Below are positions 5,864 through 9,172 of a DNA stretch of 9,172 nucleotides, in pieces. Under the pieces are notes generated by a model. That model was not told the origin of the DNA. It saw only the letters and a list, made by a program, of their open reading frames with translations, and did not search any database. Positions within the stretch are counted from its first letter, which is position 1, and the number at the start of each line of letters is the position of its first letter. A program made the position numbers and the translations under genes. The DNA comes from Pseudomonadota bacterium (GTDB lineage: Bacteria; Myxococcota_A; Polyangia; Polyangiales; Polyangiaceae): NCBI GenBank assembly GCA_023398955.1, contig JAEWRL010000130.1:1-9172 (forward strand). Reading direction: 5' to 3'.

Positions 5864-7939
5864 GTGAGCCAAGCCTCATTGTGGCCGCGCAGCACGCGGA
5901 GGGGGTTCCAGGGGCGCATCCTGTACCTGTGCAAGGGGACGGACTCGATTCGCGCTCAGCTTCGTGGGCAGCGCCTCACGAGCGCAGCTGAGCTCGTGTT
6001 GCTCGATAACGTGTCCACGGACGAGATCATCCCCGCGTGGGCCTGCTTCTACTATGACGACTTACTGGGTCGCTACGCGCTCGTCGGTCTGCGAGGTGGC
6101 GCCGTCGAGGTCGATTCGCTCAGGAACGCCGGGGTCGCGGTGCTTGTCAGCGGCCACGAGAAGGGATGCGGGAGCTCACGAGAGACTGCGCCGTACGCCG
6201 AACGCGCGGCGGGAATCTCCGTGGTTTTCGCGCGCTCGTTCGCGAAGATCTATCGGCAGAATTGCAGCAACCTGGGCGTATTCACCAGCACGGATTTCGA
6301 GCTGCTGGCGCGCTTGGAGCGGGGCTATGACGCCACGCCCGAGGAGCTCGCCCAGGATCTCGACCCACTGAGTCGTAGCATCGTGCTGGCGGGAGGGCTC
6401 CTGGCTTGGCAGCATGCCCGTCGCGCTGAGCTCTCTGCTTTCACAGAGGAGCGGCGCGAGCGTCCGGAGCAATCGCATGCAGGGGTGGGCGCGCAGCACC
6501 CGCCCGACAAGGAGCTGGCGCGCAACGCAGGTGCCCAAACCTTCGTCGAGAAGGTCCTGGCGCAGCGCGCCCGCGGCTTGGATGGAGAACGCCCGCCGCG
6601 CATCGAGCCTGGGCAGCCGCTGCTGCTGATGACGGATTTGCGCTTCAGTCACGACTACACCACTGCGATGGCCGCCGCGCAGTTTCGCGAGGGATACGGG
6701 GCCGATGCCAGGGTGAGCCACCCCGAGTCGGTCCTAGCTTTTCGTGACCATCTACTGACCGCCGCGTCGGTGATGTCGGACGAGAAGCGCCGACTTGGCC
6801 TAGACGCACGCGTCACGGCACTGGAGGACGAGCAGCGTGAGTTCTGCGCGCGTCAAGGCATTCGCCTGATCGACGCTGCCGCGGATGAGGGCATCGGTGG
6901 CATCTGCCACAACGTGCTGGTGGAAGAGGTAGCGGAGCCTGGGCAAGTCATCGCAGGTACCGACTCTCACGCCTGCACCTCCGGTGCCGTTGGGGCCTTC
7001 GCTTTCGGAGTAGGCAGTACGGACATCGCGCTCGCCTGGGCTACTGGTCTCGTGCGAGTGACGGTGCCAGAGTCCGTGCGCGTGGAGCTGACAGGCCAGC
7101 TTCGTGCTGCTGTCTGTGCCAAGGACATCATGTTGGCGCTGCTCGCCGATTCTCGCGTACGCAGTGGGGTGCTGAGGGAAGCGGTCATCGAGTTCGTCGG
7201 CGATGCGCTCGTCCGCATGTCCCTCGACGAGCGCGCCACGCTGACGAACATGGCTGTCGAGGCGGGGGCCTTCACCGCGGTGGCACTGCCGGATGCCGAA
7301 CTCCTCGCGTCGCTTGCGGCTGCGCGTCGTGTGGACGTGACGCGGCTCGCGCGCGGGGTGTTGCTGCCCGATCCGGGGGCAACCTACAGGGCCACTCTCA
7401 CCATCGATGCCTCGGGGTTGTCGCCGATGGTTGCCTGCCCTGGGGACCCCCACAACGGGCTACCCCTTCGCGAGCTGCTGCGGGGCGGCCGAGTCCCGGT
7501 GGATATTGCTTACGGGGGCTCTTGCACTGGCGGCAAAGCTGCGGACATGGACATGTACGCTGCGGTCTTCGCGAGTGCCGTGGCGGCGGGGAGGGGCGTC
7601 GCGAGCGGAGTGCAGTGCTTCATTCAGTTCGGTTCCCGCCGGGTCCGTGATTATGCCGACCGGATGGGCTACACGAAGGTGTTCCAGGCCGCGGGCGTGA
7701 GATTGCTTGCCCCGGGATGCGGCGCTTGCATTGGAGCGGGGCCTGGGATCTCCGGATCTCGGGAACAGGTGACGGTGAGTGCCATCAATCGAAACTATCC
7801 CGGGCGCAGCGGACCTGGCCGTGTGTACCTGGCAAGCCCCTATGTGGTAGCTGCCAGCAGCATCACCGGGTATTTGACGGATCCCGAGAGCCTTGTCGCG
7901 GAAGCGCGCGTGGCTCCGCCCAACGGAACGGAAACATGA
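5864..7939 (+). CDS. Fused aconitase/isopropylmalate-dehydratase-type hydro-lyase, swivel domain first
   Basis: A 691-residue [4Fe-4S] dehydratase of the aconitase superfamily with both halves in one chain. Residues 14-185 are the swivel (LeuD-like) domain: LDNVSTDEIIPA at 48-59 and GCGSSRETAPYAE at 101-113, with Arg106 as the expected substrate-carboxylate ligand. Residues 186-222 are a charged linker. Residues 223-680 are the catalytic (LeuC-like) domain, beginning AQTFVEKVLAQRA. It keeps His263 (FSHDYTT), His349 (GICHNVLVEE), GTDSHACTSGAVGAFAFGVG at 365-384, cluster ligands Cys554 (GGSCTGG) and Cys619/Cys622 (PGCGACIGAG), and NRNYPGRSG with YLASPYVVAASSITGYL. All key residues appear present, so it should catalyse reversible dehydration/hydration of a citrate-, isopropylmalate- or homocitrate-like acid; the substrate cannot be read from sequence. 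The motif style is nearer LeuC/homoaconitase than AcnA. The GTG start has only a weak ribosome site; the stop overlaps the next start. Confidence 0.93.
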   Translation: MSQASLWPRSTRRGFQGRILYLCKGTDSIRAQLRGQRLTSAAELVLLDNVSTDEIIPAWACFYYDDLLGRYALVGLRGGAVEVDSLRNAGVAVLVSGHEKGCGSSRETAPYAERAAGISVVFARSFAKIYRQNCSNLGVFTSTDFELLARLERGYDATPEELAQDLDPLSRSIVLAGGLLAWQHARRAELSAFTEERRERPEQSHAGVGAQHPPDKELARNAGAQTFVEKVLAQRARGLDGERPPRIEPGQPLLLMTDLRFSHDYTTAMAAAQFREGYGADARVSHPESVLAFRDHLLTAASVMSDEKRRLGLDARVTALEDEQREFCARQGIRLIDAAADEGIGGICHNVLVEEVAEPGQVIAGTDSHACTSGAVGAFAFGVGSTDIALAWATGLVRVTVPESVRVELTGQLRAAVCAKDIMLALLADSRVRSGVLREAVIEFVGDALVRMSLDERATLTNMAVEAGAFTAVALPDAELLASLAAARRVDVTRLARGVLLPDPGATYRATLTIDASGLSPMVACPGDPHNGLPLRELLRGGRVPVDIAYGGSCTGGKAADMDMYAAVFASAVAAGRGVASGVQCFIQFGSRRVRDYADRMGYTKVFQAAGVRLLAPGCGACIGAGPGISGSREQVTVSAINRNYPGRSGPGRVYLASPYVVAASSITGYLTDPESLVAEARVAPPNGTET

Positions 7940-8637
7940 CAGAAAAGCCCAATCCGCGGCCCTCGCAGGAAGAAATCACCCCATCACCCGGCGAAGGCCC
8001 TGTACGACAGGGAGCAGTCACCGGAGCACGACGTGGCGTCCAGCGTCCCAACGCAGTGCCTGCTCAAGGTCCGCTCGCGTCGGCCGGTGACGGTGCGTTT
8101 CAGGTTGGTCCTGGTATGGCGGTCAAGGTCGAGTACCAGGTTACCGACGAAGAGGGGCGCTCCGTCGAGAGCGAGGAAGCCGAGCTCGAGTTTGTCTATG
8201 GTTTCGGTCAGCTGTTGCCACGGCTCGAGGTCGCCTTGGATGCCGCGGTACCAGGCGAGGTGCGCTCGGTGAGGTTGGCGCCGGACGAAGCCTTCGGCGA
8301 GCGGGACCCGAGCGCCGTGTTGGAGGTAGATCGGTCGGAGTTTCCCGAGCACCTCGCCGAGGGTGACAGTCTGGAGTTGGAGAATCAGACGGGCGGCGTG
8401 CTCGTGATGCGAGTGCTGCACGTGGACGAAGATCTCGTGGTCCTCGACGCAAATCACCCATTGGCCGGCCAGTTTGTCGCGTACTCGTTGAAGGTTGTCA
8501 GCGTTAGGCCGGCAACTGGGGACGAAATGGCGGAGGCAGAGCGCCGTGCCCTCTCTGGCTACACGTCCGGTGGCAACCCCCCAGGTGCACTAATCACCCC
8601 GGCGCAGCTCGTGAGAACGCGGGTGCAGGGGAGCTAG
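7936..8637 (+). CDS. SlyD-type FKBP peptidyl-prolyl isomerase
   Basis: A 233-residue protein. Residues 1-55 are a Pro/Gly/Arg-rich, probably disordered extension. From 61 the FKBP core follows the SlyD pattern: MAVKVEYQVTDEEGRSVES, then YGFGQLLPRLEVALDAAVPG, and APDEAFGERDP at about 115-125. An insert-in-flap chaperone domain spans about 126-170, and DANHPLAGQ at 171-179 with the closing strand YSLKVVSV completes the fold. SlyD proteins isomerise prolyl bonds and chaperone folding, often of metalloproteins; the His-rich metal-binding tail of E. coli SlyD is absent here. The ATG at 7936 overlaps the TGA of the dehydratase (ATGA), a strong sign of coupled translation. The in-frame ATG at 7717 lies deep inside the dehydratase gene and gives a non-homologous extension, so it was rejected. 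No signal peptide is seen, so it is likely cytoplasmic. Confidence 0.93.
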   Translation: MTEKPNPRPSQEEITPSPGEGPVRQGAVTGARRGVQRPNAVPAQGPLASAGDGAFQVGPGMAVKVEYQVTDEEGRSVESEEAELEFVYGFGQLLPRLEVALDAAVPGEVRSVRLAPDEAFGERDPSAVLEVDRSEFPEHLAEGDSLELENQTGGVLVMRVLHVDEDLVVLDANHPLAGQFVAYSLKVVSVRPATGDEMAEAERRALSGYTSGGNPPGALITPAQLVRTRVQGS

Positions 8638-8699
8638 CATCGGCTACTGGGGACCTGCTGCGTGCTCCGCGACTAGTGACGATGGCTCGGACGGTGGTA

Positions 8700-8713
8700 A
8701 TGGTGCACCACGA
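8700..8713. promoter_or_regulatory. 10-bp palindrome just before the last gene
   Basis: TGGTGCACCA at 8701-8710 is a perfect palindrome ending two bases before the ATG at 8713, exactly where a Shine-Dalgarno site would be needed, and no good one is visible. It could be a small operator or an RNA hairpin that masks initiation, or chance. Confidence 0.25.
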
Positions 8714-9172
8714 TGAACAATACGCAGATGCTCAAGTACGACCAGCGCGTCCGTGCGCGCGCAATCCAGAAGGGCCTGATCTCGGCTGAGGAGCTGGGCC
8801 AACACCTGGGTTCCCTCGTTGACCGCGAGTCGGCTTGCGAATCCGTAGAGATCCCGCAGCCGGGCTTTGCCGTGCAGGAGTCAGCGGCGGCGGAGGTGCC
8901 TAGCGCACTCACCGCGAGAACCGGCACAGCGACGCCGGTGGAGCCTTCGGCGAGCGCGACCGCCCCCGTCGTCTTTCGGCCAAGTGGTTCCACATCAGCC
9001 GCTACGCCGTACGGGACGGCACCGGTCGCTGCCAGTCCGGTGGGCCAGCAGCCAGTTGCCGCACCAGCCGCACAGCCAGCGGTTCCCGCCGTCGCCGCAG
9101 CGCAGCCAGCAGCGCCCGTGGTGCAGCCCGCCGCAGCGCAGCCAGCAGCGCCCGTGGCGCAGCCCGCCGCAG
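8713..9172 (+). CDS. Ala/Pro/Gln-rich repeat protein, N-terminal part
   Basis: A frame opening at ATG 8713 stays open to the window edge (153 codons, 3' end missing). Residues 1-40 look folded and helical (KYDQRVRARAIQKGLISAEE, then LGQHLGSLVDRES). After about 50 the sequence becomes Ala/Pro/Thr/Ser/Val/Gln-rich and ends in two exact-length 12-residue units (AAQPAAPVVQPA, then AAQPAAPVAQPA) with a third starting. Codons mostly end in G or C, supporting coding. No signal peptide or membrane segment lies in the visible part. Such linkers often separate a short N-terminal domain from a C-terminal functional domain, which is outside the window. It follows the FKBP gene by 75 bases on the same strand and could be in the same transcript. 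The family is not recognised. Confidence 0.75.
   Translation, partial: MNNTQMLKYDQRVRARAIQKGLISAEELGQHLGSLVDRESACESVEIPQPGFAVQESAAAEVPSALTARTGTATPVEPSASATAPVVFRPSGSTSAATPYGTAPVAASPVGQQPVAAPAAQPAVPAVAAAQPAAPVVQPAAAQPAAPVAQPAA
9097..9172 (+). repeat. 36-bp in-frame tandem repeat, 2.1 copies
   Basis: Two 36-base units (9097-9132 and 9133-9168) differ at one base (GTG versus GCG codon), and a third begins at 9169. The unit is exactly 12 codons, so copy-number change keeps the frame and would only lengthen the Ala/Pro/Gln linker. The array runs off the right edge. Confidence 0.95.

Noticed and set aside
5086..5934. Minus-strand 282-codon open frame
   Set aside because: It runs out of frame over the lipoprotein start and through the small gene and dehydratase start; its translation is Ser/Arg-rich without any recognisable fold.
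7717..7935. N-terminal extension of the FKBP to ATG 7717
   Set aside because: These 73 codons lie out of frame inside the conserved end of the dehydratase, and the ATG at 7936 in the ATGA overlap gives a normal SlyD-type protein.

Overview
This is high-GC bacterial DNA with strong G/C bias at third codon positions. The gene content suggests Myxococcota (Polyangia-like): an ISKra4-type transposase remnant, a small ribbon-helix-helix protein of a type common in myxobacteria, a stand-alone histidine kinase, a lipoprotein with a formylglycine-generating-enzyme (FGE)-like fold, and a long Ala/Pro/Gln-rich repeat protein. The taxonomic call is inference. Both edges of the window lie inside tandem repeats (16-bp units on the left, 36-bp units on the right), so the window may be one whole assembly contig whose ends were set by the repeats.

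Layout. 1-465: 3' part of an ISKra4-family transposase gene, preceded and partly formed by a 16-bp tandem array. 466-848: mobile-element debris with a duplicated IS21-like end motif (688-728) and a short minus-strand frame (852-715) that overlaps the next gene's stop codon. 849-2186 (minus): exported S41 C-terminal processing protease with an intact Ser/Lys/Gln active site. 2187-2346: divergent promoter region. 2347-2565 (plus): small ribbon-helix-helix protein. 2566-3383: about 0.8 kb with no convincing gene, but with a perfect 8-bp stem, a 14-bp palindrome and a possible short frame. 3384-4097 (plus): compact soluble histidine kinase. 4142-5326 (minus, convergent): lipoprotein with an FGE/sulfatase-modifying-factor-like domain and an unrecognised C-terminal domain containing CWGC.

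5564-8637 (plus) is the most interesting block. A small charged protein, a one-chain aconitase/isopropylmalate-dehydratase-type enzyme with its swivel (LeuD-like) domain ahead of its catalytic (LeuC-like) domain, and a SlyD-type FKBP prolyl isomerase are tightly stacked: TAG directly abuts GTG at the first junction, and there is a 4-base ATGA overlap at the second. This predicts coupled translation of an Fe-S dehydratase and a folding helper. From 8713 a protein with a short helical N-terminus and a growing Ala/Pro/Val/Gln repeat tail runs off the right edge.

No tRNA, rRNA or CRISPR array was seen. The best candidate for something under-described is the fused swivel-first dehydratase with its coupled SlyD-like partner. 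The CWGC lipoprotein comes second.
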